This document shows, piece after piece, positions 9,111 to 17,998 of a DNA stretch of 64,000 nt. Position 1 is the stretch's first letter. Each line of letters opens with the position of its first letter. The DNA is from Woeseiaceae bacterium (lineage in GTDB: Bacteria > Pseudomonadota > Gammaproteobacteria > Steroidobacterales > Woeseiaceae): contig JAJFKR010000015.1 of the NCBI GenBank assembly GCA_021773095.1, forward strand, positions 1-64,000, read 5' to 3'. The notes under the pieces are model-generated. The model did no database searches. It saw only the letters and a program-made list of their open reading frames with translations, and was not told where the DNA came from. A program made the position numbers and the translations under genes.

Positions 9111-9863
9111 TTAGATCAACTTAAACTGGCCAATTTTTCGTAAAGGCTTACAGACCCGTACAAGCATGGACTGAAGCTTCGACTTGTCGGCCCACACTCT
9201 ACCATCCATTGCATTCGCACGAAGTCTGGCTTGCAGGCTTGAGCTACTTGCTCCGCCAACCAGCATGGATAGAGTTCTCTCCGGAAAATACCGCGATTCT
9301 CCACCATACTCGGATAATACTCGGACCACCCATTCGTAATCGGCCGCTGTTCCGAAGTCTGGATTGTAGAGACCGATTTTCTGATAAACCTCTTTCGCGA
9401 CAATTATGCTTGTATGCGGAGGCATCCAACCCGTTATCAATTTGAATCTAGAAAACCTGCCTGATTCCCATGATCTTACTCGTCTTCCCGAAATATCGTG
9501 AAACTCAATTCCGGAGTAAAGGACCGGCGATTGCTTAGCTTCGATGACTGACAGGTATCTCTCAAACGCGCTCGTAATAAGATAGTCATCGCTGTGCAAC
9601 ATGCCGATGTTCGTTACCTCCGGATCCAGCAATGCAGCCTGTACTCCCTGGTTCAATGCCTGATACAGACCGGCACCCTTCTGCGAAAGAAGAACGGCAT
9701 CCGCTCCTGCTCCCACATAAGACTGAATGCAATTCAATGTTCCGTCGGAAGATCCACCATCTACGAAAAACGATTTGACCCGATCACCAATCCCCTTGAC
9801 GCTTTCTAAGGCATCAGGCAACGTAGCCATTGAATCGCGCGTCGCGGTTACCAATGCCAACAT
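9111..9863 (-). CDS. Family 2 glycosyltransferase
   Basis: A 250-aa GT-A enzyme of the WcaA type. It begins [19 protein letters not shown], has [10 protein letters not shown] (nucleotide-binding) and MLHSDDYL in the DxD position, then PHTSIIV and [11 protein letters not shown], matching the acceptor-site region of GT2 capsule enzymes. No membrane helix is evident; a basic C-terminus may attach it to the membrane. It lies 8 bases upstream of gmd, so fucose is a plausible donor sugar, but the substrate is not readable. Confidence 0.88.
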   Translation of the reverse strand: MLALVTATRDSMATLPDALESVKGIGDRVKSFFVDGGSSDGTLNCIQSYVGAGADAVLLSQKGAGLYQALNQGVQAALLDPEVTNIGMLHSDDYLITSAFERYLSVIEAKQSPVLYSGIEFHDISGRRVRSWESGRFSRFKLITGWMPPHTSIIVAKEVYQKIGLYNPDFGTAADYEWVVRVLSEYGGESRYFPERTLSMLVGGASSSSLQARLRANAMDGRVWADKSKLQSMLVRVCKPLRKIGQFKLI

Positions 9864-9887
9864 ATCGGGTGCTCAATATTACTCATC

Positions 9888-11663
9888 CTAGTCGCCTGCG
9901 CCATCTTCTGCGAGATGGCGGTGTACAAAGAAATCACCCAATACCAACACATCCATACTTGTCCTCAAGAAACAATCGAGTGCCTCCTCAGGCCTGCACA
10001 CAACCGGCTCATTCTCATTAAATGATGTATTGAGCAGGATAGGCACGCCAGTTCGATTTCCATAGGTTTTGATCAATCGGTAGTATCTGGGATTGCAATC
10101 CTTGCTAACAGTCTGTAGCCGACCTGAACCGTCAACATGGGTCACGGCTGGAATCTCCGCACGCTTCGATTCCCTGATCTGAAACACCTGCATCATAAAT
10201 GGAACATCATCTTCTTCTTCAAACCACTCGATCACGTTCTCGCGAAGAATTGACGGTGCAAATGGTCGGAAAGATTCACGACGTTTGATCTTGGAGTTCA
10301 ATATGTCCTTCATGTCCGCCCGCCTGGGATCACAAAGAATTGATCGATTTCCTAGTGCACGCGGACCCCATTCCATCCGACCTTGAAACCAACCAATGAC
10401 CAACCCCTCACCAATAGCATCCGCTGTAAGCAAACATAACTCACCCTCGTCCTTAATACGGTCCACGGTGCAACCGGCAGACGCCAACTCATCCTTGCGG
10501 TGATCCAGCACCTTTTCGTGATAGTCATTACTATAGGACGGTCCCCAGTACGCATGGCTCATATGAAAACGCTCGGCCGCATGTCCCAACTCACTGGCCA
10601 CGGCGTAGGCACTGCCGATGGCACCACCTGCATCGCCAGCAGCCGATTGAATATACATATTCTTGAAAGGCGAACGTCGATATACCTTGCCATTGGCAAC
10701 TGAATTCATGGCGCAACCGCCCGCCAGAGTGAGATTATCGATACCATACATTGAGTGGGTACTTTCAAGGAGGTTAAAAAAAGCCTCCTCGTACATTGCC
10801 TGGACCGAGTGTGCTATATCCCAATGCCGCTGATCGATGGAGGTTGATTTGCCACGCGCCGGTAGTCCAAACAACCCCTCCACATCGTCGCTGAAAAGCT
10901 TACCAACCACCGGTAATCCACCCGACCACTCGTAATCTACCTTCTCTTTATGGTGACGGAAGAAATCAAGATTTAGGGAATATCCGCCGTCTGATTTTAA
11001 TTTGACGATTTCCCTCATCTGCTCCATATATGTAGGCTTACCAAACGGCGCCAAGCCCATGACTTTATACTCATCCCCGTAATGCGGAAATCCAATGAAC
11101 TGTGTCATCGCTTGATAGAAAATTCCGAGTGAATGGGGGAAGAAGATTCGATTGTCCACGTCAATTCTGGAACCCCTGCCTACACCCCACGCACCGCTCG
11201 AAAAATCACCGAAGCCATCCACCGACACAGTCACCGATTCGTCGAATGGCGATACAAGATGGGCTGAAGCCAAATGGGAAATATGATGTTCAATTTGGTG
11301 GACCTTGGCTTGAATTTTCGAACCCGGAAACATCTTCGCCAATTCAGAGGCCACATCCGCCCGCTCACGTTTGTTCTTGATTCGATCAAATATGAGACCT
11401 GGCTTTGGGCGGGATCTAACTGCGTATGTTGCTTTCTTAAGTAGGTTGGCCTTTGGATCACTATTAACCGCAATATGATCCAATCCGTCTACGCTCACCG
11501 CTGCCTCTTCTAGGCAGAATTTGACTGCGTCGCTTGGAAATCCCGCCCAGTGCTTGATTCGACGAAATCGCTCTTCCTCAACCGCTGCGATTAATTTTCC
11601 GTCGACAATAATTGCTGCGGCAGAATCTCCATGATATGCATTAATTCCGATTATGATAGTCAA
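9888..11663 (-). CDS. Carbamoyltransferase, NodU/TobZ/CmcH family
   Basis: A likely sugar O-carbamoyltransferase using carbamoyl phosphate and ATP. The 591-aa protein opens IIGINAYHGDSAAAIIVDG, then has EEERFRRIKHWAGFP and the histidine-rich QIEHHISHLASAHLVSPF of the YrdC/Kae1-like N-domain, GGCAMNSVANGK, and C-terminal GWFQGRMEWGPRALGNRSI and LLNTSFNENEPVVCRPEEAL. NodU carbamoylates Nod factors and TobZ tobramycin; here it probably decorates a residue of the repeat unit. The IS5-family element lies 75 bases upstream, between it and the GT4 gene. Confidence 0.93.
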   Translation of the reverse strand: MTIIIGINAYHGDSAAAIIVDGKLIAAVEEERFRRIKHWAGFPSDAVKFCLEEAAVSVDGLDHIAVNSDPKANLLKKATYAVRSRPKPGLIFDRIKNKRERADVASELAKMFPGSKIQAKVHQIEHHISHLASAHLVSPFDESVTVSVDGFGDFSSGAWGVGRGSRIDVDNRIFFPHSLGIFYQAMTQFIGFPHYGDEYKVMGLAPFGKPTYMEQMREIVKLKSDGGYSLNLDFFRHHKEKVDYEWSGGLPVVGKLFSDDVEGLFGLPARGKSTSIDQRHWDIAHSVQAMYEEAFFNLLESTHSMYGIDNLTLAGGCAMNSVANGKVYRRSPFKNMYIQSAAGDAGGAIGSAYAVASELGHAAERFHMSHAYWGPSYSNDYHEKVLDHRKDELASAGCTVDRIKDEGELCLLTADAIGEGLVIGWFQGRMEWGPRALGNRSILCDPRRADMKDILNSKIKRRESFRPFAPSILRENVIEWFEEEDDVPFMMQVFQIRESKRAEIPAVTHVDGSGRLQTVSKDCNPRYYRLIKTYGNRTGVPILLNTSFNENEPVVCRPEEALDCFLRTSMDVLVLGDFFVHRHLAEDGAGD

Positions 11664-11738
11664 TCTACTTTCCTTGCACTTTGGCTAGCTAAATGATTTT
11701 TCGTGGGCAACACCTAGTACCAATCCAGAGCATGCTAG

Positions 11739-12931
11739 GGAATGTCTGATCAATTCGTATTTTCAAATGTGTTGATGCGATTTTCCAGAATATCTCTCAA
11801 AAGTTAGAAAGCGTTCGGTATTCGACGCTATTTATCCGTTCGCTTTACCGTTAATTCCTGTTTTCGCAGTCAACGGCAAATTTCAGACGCAGCTGTCCTA
11901 TGTTGGTCGCAATAATCGTCTGCGAGCCATGTACAAATTCACTAATCCGCAAGCAACAAATAGTCGGTTGGCGTTCTTGTCCAGGCCCCGATAACGAACC
12001 TTGTTGAAGCCAAAGATTCGCTTCAGAATCAGGAAAGGATGCTCGCCTTTCGCCCGGACCTTCGACTTGGTTCGGTTCTTCGCCTTTTCTTCCGTCGTCA
12101 GTGGCCGGTTGCGGGCCCCTTTCTTGTTGGTAAAGTCTTGCGCACGTGGTGCGTGCTCGGCAATCACAGCGCCCTGGCCCGAATAGGCGGAATCTCCCCA
12201 TACCCGGGTTTCACCGCCGTGCAACAAATCCCCCAGTAACTGACTGTCGTGGACGTTTGCCGCGGTGGCGGCCACCGAATGGGTCAGCTTGCTCTGAGAA
12301 TCAACACCAATATGGCCCTTCATGCCAAAGTACCACTCGTTGCCCTTCTTGGTCTGGTGCATCTCCGGGTCGCGCTTTTTATCCTTGTCTTTGGTCGAAG
12401 TCGGTGCATCAATGATGGTGGCATCCACTATCGTGCCGGTACTGACCTTCAGGCCGTTCTCTTCAAGATAGTCGTTAATCAAGCAAAACAGCTGACCTCC
12501 CAGATTATGGGCTTCCAGCAAATGGCGGAACTTACACACCGTCGTTTCATCCGGTGCCGGTTCGCGACCCAGGTCAATGCCGACAAAGTTGCGCATCGCG
12601 CGCGAGTCGTACAGCGCCTCTTCAATCGCCGGATCGGAGAGGTTGAACCAATGTTGCAGGAAATGAATACGCAGCATTCGCTCCAGGCCAACCGGAGGGC
12701 GGCCTGCGCCTTTCCTCTTTACCTTGGGATAGAACGGCTTGATCACTTTGCACAGATCGCGCCAGGGAATGATCTGATCCATCTCCAACAAAAACGTCTC
12801 CCGACGCGTTTGCTTACGAAAACGTTCTAAGCCGTTATCGGCGAGTGTTTTCTGGCGCATCGATGTGCACTCCGTGCTGCTTGAAACAATAATCTGTATT
12901 ATGACCGTTCATCGAATAAATCAGAGCTTCC
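11739..12931 (-). mobile_element. Complete IS5-family insertion sequence (1193 bp)
   Basis: The ends form imperfect inverted repeats: GGAATGTCTGATCAATTCG at the left and, reading inwards from the right, GGAAGCTCTGATTTATTCG (15 of 19 match). Both ends are flanked by CTAG (11735-11738 and 12932-12935), a 4-bp target duplication of the YTAR type known for IS5. One transposase gene fills the element. It sits between the carbamoyltransferase and GT4 genes of the capsule operon. Confidence 0.92.
11898..12860 (-). CDS. IS5-family DDE transposase
   Basis: A 320-aa transposase with an N-terminal DUF772-type DNA-binding region (IIPWRDLCKVIKPFYPK, then GRPPVGLERMLRIHFLQHWF) and the DDE domain: IVDATIIDAPTS (first D), WGDSAYSG (second D), and a C-terminal KSKVRAKGEHPFLILKRIFGF containing the glutamate and the Y/R-type signature. 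The frame is intact and has the normal IS5 length, so the element may be active. Confidence 0.95.
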   Translation of the reverse strand: MRQKTLADNGLERFRKQTRRETFLLEMDQIIPWRDLCKVIKPFYPKVKRKGAGRPPVGLERMLRIHFLQHWFNLSDPAIEEALYDSRAMRNFVGIDLGREPAPDETTVCKFRHLLEAHNLGGQLFCLINDYLEENGLKVSTGTIVDATIIDAPTSTKDKDKKRDPEMHQTKKGNEWYFGMKGHIGVDSQSKLTHSVAATAANVHDSQLLGDLLHGGETRVWGDSAYSGQGAVIAEHAPRAQDFTNKKGARNRPLTTEEKAKNRTKSKVRAKGEHPFLILKRIFGFNKVRYRGLDKNANRLFVACGLVNLYMARRRLLRPT

Positions 12932-12935
12932 CTAG

Positions 12936-13063
12936 ATATTCAAAGATATTTCGTACTCATCTTGCTGATTTTCGCGTGCAACTCACGAAATTCCAAGTCG
13001 CCGGTCATACTATTGTGATTATCCGTAATTGTCTGTTCAATACCGCGATACGCTGAGGAAATC
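12936..13063. other. Short interval between the IS and the GT4 gene
   Basis: This AT-rich stretch has no recognisable gene. A frame on the minus strand continues from inside the GT4 gene to a stop at 12940; I cannot link it to a family. It could be a remnant of a gene displaced by the IS. Confidence 0.4.
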
Positions 13064-14251
13064 TCATTTATTAACTCGCAATACTTCACGATACAAATCA
13101 GAGGTGAGGGAGGATATCTTTTCAGGTGCAAAGCTATGTGACTTGAGTCGCGCCGTCTTACCAAGCCTCAATCGCAATCCCTCATCTGCGGCGAGCTTTT
13201 CGATTTGAACCGCCATATTTGAGTAATCGCCAACGGCACCAATATAGCCACTTTCGCCGCATTGAATGTGCCGTGCAACGTCTCCTACGTCAGTAGACAC
13301 AACCGGCTTACCCATCGACATCGCTTCCCAAACCGAAACCGGCGATGACTCCGCGCGCGAACAGCACACGTAAATGTCAAATCTAGCCAATACCGGTCGA
13401 ACGTCTGACCGTGCACCCACAAATTCTACGTTGTCGATATTCATATCCTGAATAATACTTAGTAGCTGCCGATGATAAGACTGTTGATTTTCAAAAACTC
13501 GGCCTAATACGACAAATCGAATTCTTGTATCGGAACTCACGATGGATGTCGCGGCGTGAATAAGCGTTTCCAAATCTTTGATCGGATTAATATTTGCGAC
13601 GGTGCCAACTATTATGTCATCGTCCCACGATTCGATTAGATCTTCATCCCCTTCATATCTAGTGTTTGGATCGAAGTGGCTGGCATCAACTGGCGCCGGG
13701 ATAACTCGATTAGGCGAACTTAGAATGTGTTTAGATCCATAATACTTCCGCGTTCGATACGAAGAGAAAATAAACCCATCGGCAAACCGTGATAAAAACC
13801 GAAAGATCGTACGAAGAATAGCCGGCATAAACGTATCATTAAGGTGCCAAATTACCGGTATCCCGGTTAGCTTTGCTGCGAAGAAACCTTTGTATTGCCA
13901 ACTTCCTCCGCTGATATGCACAAGATCTATCCTGAATCGCAAGAATTCTCGTCGTAAACGGACCACCTCAGCCGGAAAATTGAAAACGTAGCGTAATGCT
14001 ACAGTCAAACGCTTCGTAATTCGAGAAAGCGCTAGGGTAGAGTAGCGAATGCCTTCTTCTTCGCACATTTTTCGAAACATTTCAGAATTTTCGCGCGGCA
14101 TTATTATGTGTGTATACACGTTCGCGGTGAGTTGCTTTGCAACTCGCACCATCCTGATTTGGGGGCCGCCTACTTTTGCTTCTTCAATGATGTTTGCAAC
14201 CCGAAGGACGTCAACCCCCTCATCGAAATACTTTCGACATGTCGGCTTCAT
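13064..14251 (-). CDS. Family 4 glycosyltransferase (GT-B fold)
   Basis: A retaining transferase of 395 aa. The N-domain begins VLRVANIIEEAKVGGPQIRMVRVAKQL, the pattern of GT4 enzymes. The C-domain has VGTVANINPIKDLETLIHAA, FVVLGRV, VEFVGARSDVRPVLARFDIYVCCSRAESSPVSVWEAMSMGKPVV (E-x7-E region) and the family's DVGDVARHI. Its ATG overlaps the wzy stop as ATGA, so it belongs to the wzx-wzy-GT4 string. Donor and acceptor are not predictable. Confidence 0.92.
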   Translation of the reverse strand: MKPTCRKYFDEGVDVLRVANIIEEAKVGGPQIRMVRVAKQLTANVYTHIIMPRENSEMFRKMCEEEGIRYSTLALSRITKRLTVALRYVFNFPAEVVRLRREFLRFRIDLVHISGGSWQYKGFFAAKLTGIPVIWHLNDTFMPAILRTIFRFLSRFADGFIFSSYRTRKYYGSKHILSSPNRVIPAPVDASHFDPNTRYEGDEDLIESWDDDIIVGTVANINPIKDLETLIHAATSIVSSDTRIRFVVLGRVFENQQSYHRQLLSIIQDMNIDNVEFVGARSDVRPVLARFDIYVCCSRAESSPVSVWEAMSMGKPVVSTDVGDVARHIQCGESGYIGAVGDYSNMAVQIEKLAADEGLRLRLGKTARLKSHSFAPEKISSLTSDLYREVLRVNK

Positions 14252-15600
14252 GTCCGGACCGATGTTTTATGTATCGGGCCTACCTTTAATGTAAATTTGG
14301 ATGCGAATCGGCACACCTCGTACGCAGAGGCCAATGCATAGAACGAAATCATGCAAGTCGACCAATCACCACGAGCAAGGATCGGGACTAGTGCGAAGAC
14401 AATGATCCTGTATATATCTTTCCTGCGACGCCAATCCATATTATTGTGGAGGCGCGACCACGATAATATTGCGCCAAGAAAAATACTAAACAACAACAAC
14501 CCAAGGTAACCCATGTCAACATAAGATGATATTAGCGAGGGCACGGCCGAATTAGAATAAATGTATCCACTTGACTCCGCTATTTCGACGCCTAATGAAT
14601 TAGCCTTGCTCGGCCAAATAGCTCGTGGAATCACAATAAAAACTCCTGATATCGTGTAGTTCGAGTTAGAAAGTTCATCGCTCAATTGCAACGCATCATT
14701 CAGCATTTGCATGCTTGAAAATTCAAGGGATGAGTACGCCCGTACAATCGAACCAACGTTTATCGATGGTAGGCCGAACCGTAGCTGAGATGTAATCGGT
14801 AGCAGTAATGATGAAATCAGAGGGAAAAGAAATAGAAGCGGCATGAGCTTCCTAGTTCTTGCCATGCTAGAAATTGCGAAAGCGAACGCGAATGAAAGCG
14901 TTGATAGCGATATGAAACGAGGTGTGTTTGCTGGGTTAGAAAAGAGAACCGCAGCTACGATAAGTATCGAAAATGCCACCCACGCCCGCGCCGGCCTTCG
15001 CTTCTGCAACAATCCCTGCAGCCAAAACGCAGCTACGAAGAACAATATCGATTTTGCTACATTGGTCGCAAATAAGGAACCCGAACTGATCTCTCTATCT
15101 AAATAGCGCACACTTCGCGACACGAAAAATACTGCTGTGTCATTTAACAAGATGATAACTACAATAACGATGACAGATATCAAACCACAGAATAAGATGT
15201 TTCCCCTCGAGATACTCTGTTGCTCGGTATACGCACGTTGCACTCTCTTGACCTTTACATGGTGGAACGCGTATGCGCCCACCAAGACTCCAACAACATG
15301 AACTGAAAAAACTAGAAATGACTCGGCGGTGAGCTGCGGCGGGTGAGAGGCGTTTGCCAGAAACCGTACACCTATTGATGACTGAATATAATAGCCAAAA
15401 CACACAACAAACAACAGGAACAGGAAGTAGTAAGGTAATGCGTGCCCCCTTTGTAAGATGGACAACACAAGTCCCACGTTTATTATCGCAACTGACGCCC
15501 AAAAATACACACCTACATTTGGCGAAAGGATTAGATACGGCACGAAAAAAAAGACGATCATGTTCAGGGAAAGATAGAAAATGAGGTTGGTCTTTTTCAT
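14248..15600 (-). CDS. wzy: Oligosaccharide repeat-unit polymerase (Wzy-like)
   Basis: A 450-aa, highly hydrophobic protein with about 11-12 predicted membrane segments, some separated by charged loops. Wzy proteins have little conserved sequence, so the call rests on topology, length, high A+T content and its position between wzx and a glycosyltransferase with four-base ATGA overlaps on both sides. The large periplasmic loop expected in Wzy fits the stretch MLNDALQLSDELSNSNYTISG. It would link lipid-borne repeat units at the periplasmic face. Confidence 0.75.
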   Translation of the reverse strand: MKKTNLIFYLSLNMIVFFFVPYLILSPNVGVYFWASVAIINVGLVLSILQRGHALPYYFLFLLFVVCFGYYIQSSIGVRFLANASHPPQLTAESFLVFSVHVVGVLVGAYAFHHVKVKRVQRAYTEQQSISRGNILFCGLISVIVIVVIILLNDTAVFFVSRSVRYLDREISSGSLFATNVAKSILFFVAAFWLQGLLQKRRPARAWVAFSILIVAAVLFSNPANTPRFISLSTLSFAFAFAISSMARTRKLMPLLFLFPLISSLLLPITSQLRFGLPSINVGSIVRAYSSLEFSSMQMLNDALQLSDELSNSNYTISGVFIVIPRAIWPSKANSLGVEIAESSGYIYSNSAVPSLISSYVDMGYLGLLLFSIFLGAILSWSRLHNNMDWRRRKDIYRIIVFALVPILARGDWSTCMISFYALASAYEVCRFASKFTLKVGPIHKTSVRT

Positions 15601-16907
15601 ACAAGATGCGAACCGGGTGTGCTTTCAGTCATCGGCTTAACAAACATCCGATGCAATGCGAGGAAACAAGTAATAAATCCCCTACCGAGCGCGAAGACTA
15701 CATAGCCGAAAAGAAACCCATTCACACCATAAAACATTGAAAGCAACGGAAAACTGATTGCGGCCACAATTAGCGAGACACCAGAAACCCACATCAACGC
15801 TCGTTCACCGCCGCCCATTGAGAGTACTACTATGAACGGGCCGAGCATAACGATCCCGAAATGAGTTACAGCCAATTTGCGTAGATATGGAGTAGCCTCG
15901 ATAAACTCAGGTCCGAGGAGACCGAGGAAAAACTCAGGCAAAGCTAGAAAACATGCCAGTGGTAGTGCTGACATAGCGGCGCCAATGAAGCTTGAAGACA
16001 GCACCAATTTCGTGGTTCGCGAAATATCTCCAATGTCCAATGAGCGCGCTACACGCGAGGCAATGAATGGTTCTATCGCGAGGATTGGGAAACTTATCAC
16101 GATCGCAAGTCGCTCAGCAGCACGAGTCAACCCCAATTCCTGGTCCGAAAGAAACGGCGCAACAATCGTAAATGAGCCTGCTTGCATCAGAAAACCGGAT
16201 AATGCTATTACCGTAAATGCGAACTGGCCTCGCCGTATCTCTAATCGCTCAATTATTGATGTTCCACTCGACGGGCGGAACAACCCAATAATAGTGACGC
16301 CTCTTGGTAAGACGACTAGTGAAATGACAAGCATCAAGAAAGCCGACATTGCGAAGAGCGCCGAAAGTCCAGTTAGGTCTGGCGTATACCCTAGTGATAT
16401 TGCCGCAAGAATTGAGGCAGCAGCCAAAAGCGAAACACCACCGATCTCGAAAAACGGCGCCAACCATGGGCGGCCGATTCCCTTAAGATAACCAGATACG
16501 ACTGCCAAAAGCGCAATCAACGGAATACTGCCAGCTACTACAATCGAGCTCCCGTCAAAAGACACACCGAGTACATTGGACTCAAAAATACCGAATCCTA
16601 AGATTGCAAGTAATCCGCTGGTCAAGGCGACAGTTCGCAATCCATTAAGGAGTAGGGACCAGTCGCGCAGCGATCGACGGGGAAATTGCGACACTGCGAC
16701 CAAACGTATCAATATCGTATCGAGGCCACGGCGAGCCAGTATCGCCGCTATTCCTACAAAGCTGATTAGGACCGCGAAATCACCTAGCCCCTTGACCCCA
16801 GATATCCGAGCAACGAGAATACTCAACAGTATTCCGCCTGCGGCTCCCGCACCACGTGCAACAAATACCGCCGCCAATTCCAGAGCCGACTTCATCTCGC
16901 TGCGCAT
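15597..16907 (-). CDS. wzx: Polysaccharide repeat-unit flippase (Wzx, MOP/MATE superfamily)
   Basis: A 436-aa membrane protein with about 12-14 hydrophobic helices. The N-terminus (VFVARGAGAAGGILLSILVARISGVKGLGDFAVLISFVGIAAILARRGLD reads as two helices with the RISG-x-x-G-LGDFA pattern typical of Wzx) supports the call. It would flip undecaprenyl-linked repeat units across the inner membrane. It overlaps wzy by four bases and is 77 bases downstream of the dehydratase gene. Confidence 0.85.
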   Translation of the reverse strand: MRSEMKSALELAAVFVARGAGAAGGILLSILVARISGVKGLGDFAVLISFVGIAAILARRGLDTILIRLVAVSQFPRRSLRDWSLLLNGLRTVALTSGLLAILGFGIFESNVLGVSFDGSSIVVAGSIPLIALLAVVSGYLKGIGRPWLAPFFEIGGVSLLAAASILAAISLGYTPDLTGLSALFAMSAFLMLVISLVVLPRGVTIIGLFRPSSGTSIIERLEIRRGQFAFTVIALSGFLMQAGSFTIVAPFLSDQELGLTRAAERLAIVISFPILAIEPFIASRVARSLDIGDISRTTKLVLSSSFIGAAMSALPLACFLALPEFFLGLLGPEFIEATPYLRKLAVTHFGIVMLGPFIVVLSMGGGERALMWVSGVSLIVAAISFPLLSMFYGVNGFLFGYVVFALGRGFITCFLALHRMFVKPMTESTPGSHLV

Positions 16908-16984
16908 CTAAATTTATTCGGAGATCGAAAGACGAGGAAGCACCCGACGATCCTCGCGAGTAGTGAGGTCATATTTACGGTCTT

Positions 16985-17998
16985 TTATTCAAGTAACCCG
17001 CGTGCTCTAAAATAGTCTCGGACCATCTCCCGGCTCATCGACGATTCATGAGCTGAATTGTATGGCCGATCTGGTTGTAGTGAATCCGCGAGATGAACAT
17101 ATTCACTGCTAGAATAATCTGCGAACGCCGAAAGAATTACAAAAAACTCTCCGTGCTCCCAAGTTCGGCGAACCTCTTCATCGTTCATCAACTCTTCATA
17201 CATTTTTTCGCCCGGTTGCGAACCTATTATTGAAATTTCGATTTCCCGTTCGCCTGCAATTTCGTCGCGCAAGATATTTGCGATATCAACGATTTGCGCT
17301 ACCGGCATTTTGGTGACCATTACTTCACCGCCACGGGCGAGCCAAACGGATTCGAGTACTAACGCCGCGGCTTCGTTTAGCGTCATTATGAATCGCGTCA
17401 TTTGAGGATCGGTCAGAGTTATGGGTCCACCGCTCTCGATTTGACGCCGGAATAACGGTACCACTGACCCCCTAGATCCTAAGACATTCCCAAATCGCGT
17501 TGACGCGAAAACAGTCGAACCTTCTTGGTTGCTTTCAGAGGCAGCGGTCATCAAGCGTTCGCCCATTAGTTTTGAAGTCCCCATAACATTTGTTGGGTTG
17601 ACAGCCTTGTCCGACGAGCTGAATATTACCCTTTCGACGCGGTTTGATATTGCGGCATCGATTACATTCTGGGTGCCAATGATATTCGTCTGTATAGCCT
17701 GGTTTGGGCTGTCTTCGCATAAACCGACGTGTTTCAAGGCAGCTGTATGGAGGACTATGTCGACACCTTGCATGCGGAGTTTTAGACCATCTATATCGCG
17801 AATATCCGCAAGATAACAGCGTACGCGATTTGTGAGCCGATAGAGCTCCATCATGAAAAACAGCTCAGATTCGTTGTTGTCAACACAAACCACGTTTGCG
17901 GTCGAATCTTCTATAAGCTGCCGAATTAGCTCAGACCCAATGGTGCCACAAGCTCCAGTAACAAGGACCGTTTTGTCTGAAAACTTCTTAAGCCTCAT
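16985..17998 (-). CDS. FlaA1/CapD-type nucleotide-sugar 4,6-dehydratase
   Basis: A cytoplasmic SDR enzyme of 337 aa from the ATG at 17998, which overlaps the preceding stop as TGATG; a GTG nine bases upstream is less likely. Motifs: VLVTGACGTIGSELI, HTAALKHVGLCEDSP, SSSDKAVNPTNVMGTSK, FGNVLGSRGSVVPLF, GQPGEKMYEEL region (here GSQPGEKMYEELM). The Tyr-x3-Lys is replaced by Met-x3-Lys, as in FlaA1/PglF-type UDP-GlcNAc 4,6-dehydratases. It should act on UDP-GlcNAc or a relative; whether it also inverts C5 is uncertain. Confidence 0.9.
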   Translation of the reverse strand: MRLKKFSDKTVLVTGACGTIGSELIRQLIEDSTANVVCVDNNESELFFMMELYRLTNRVRCYLADIRDIDGLKLRMQGVDIVLHTAALKHVGLCEDSPNQAIQTNIIGTQNVIDAAISNRVERVIFSSSDKAVNPTNVMGTSKLMGERLMTAASESNQEGSTVFASTRFGNVLGSRGSVVPLFRRQIESGGPITLTDPQMTRFIMTLNEAAALVLESVWLARGGEVMVTKMPVAQIVDIANILRDEIAGEREIEISIIGSQPGEKMYEELMNDEEVRRTWEHGEFFVILSAFADYSSSEYVHLADSLQPDRPYNSAHESSMSREMVRDYFRARGLLE

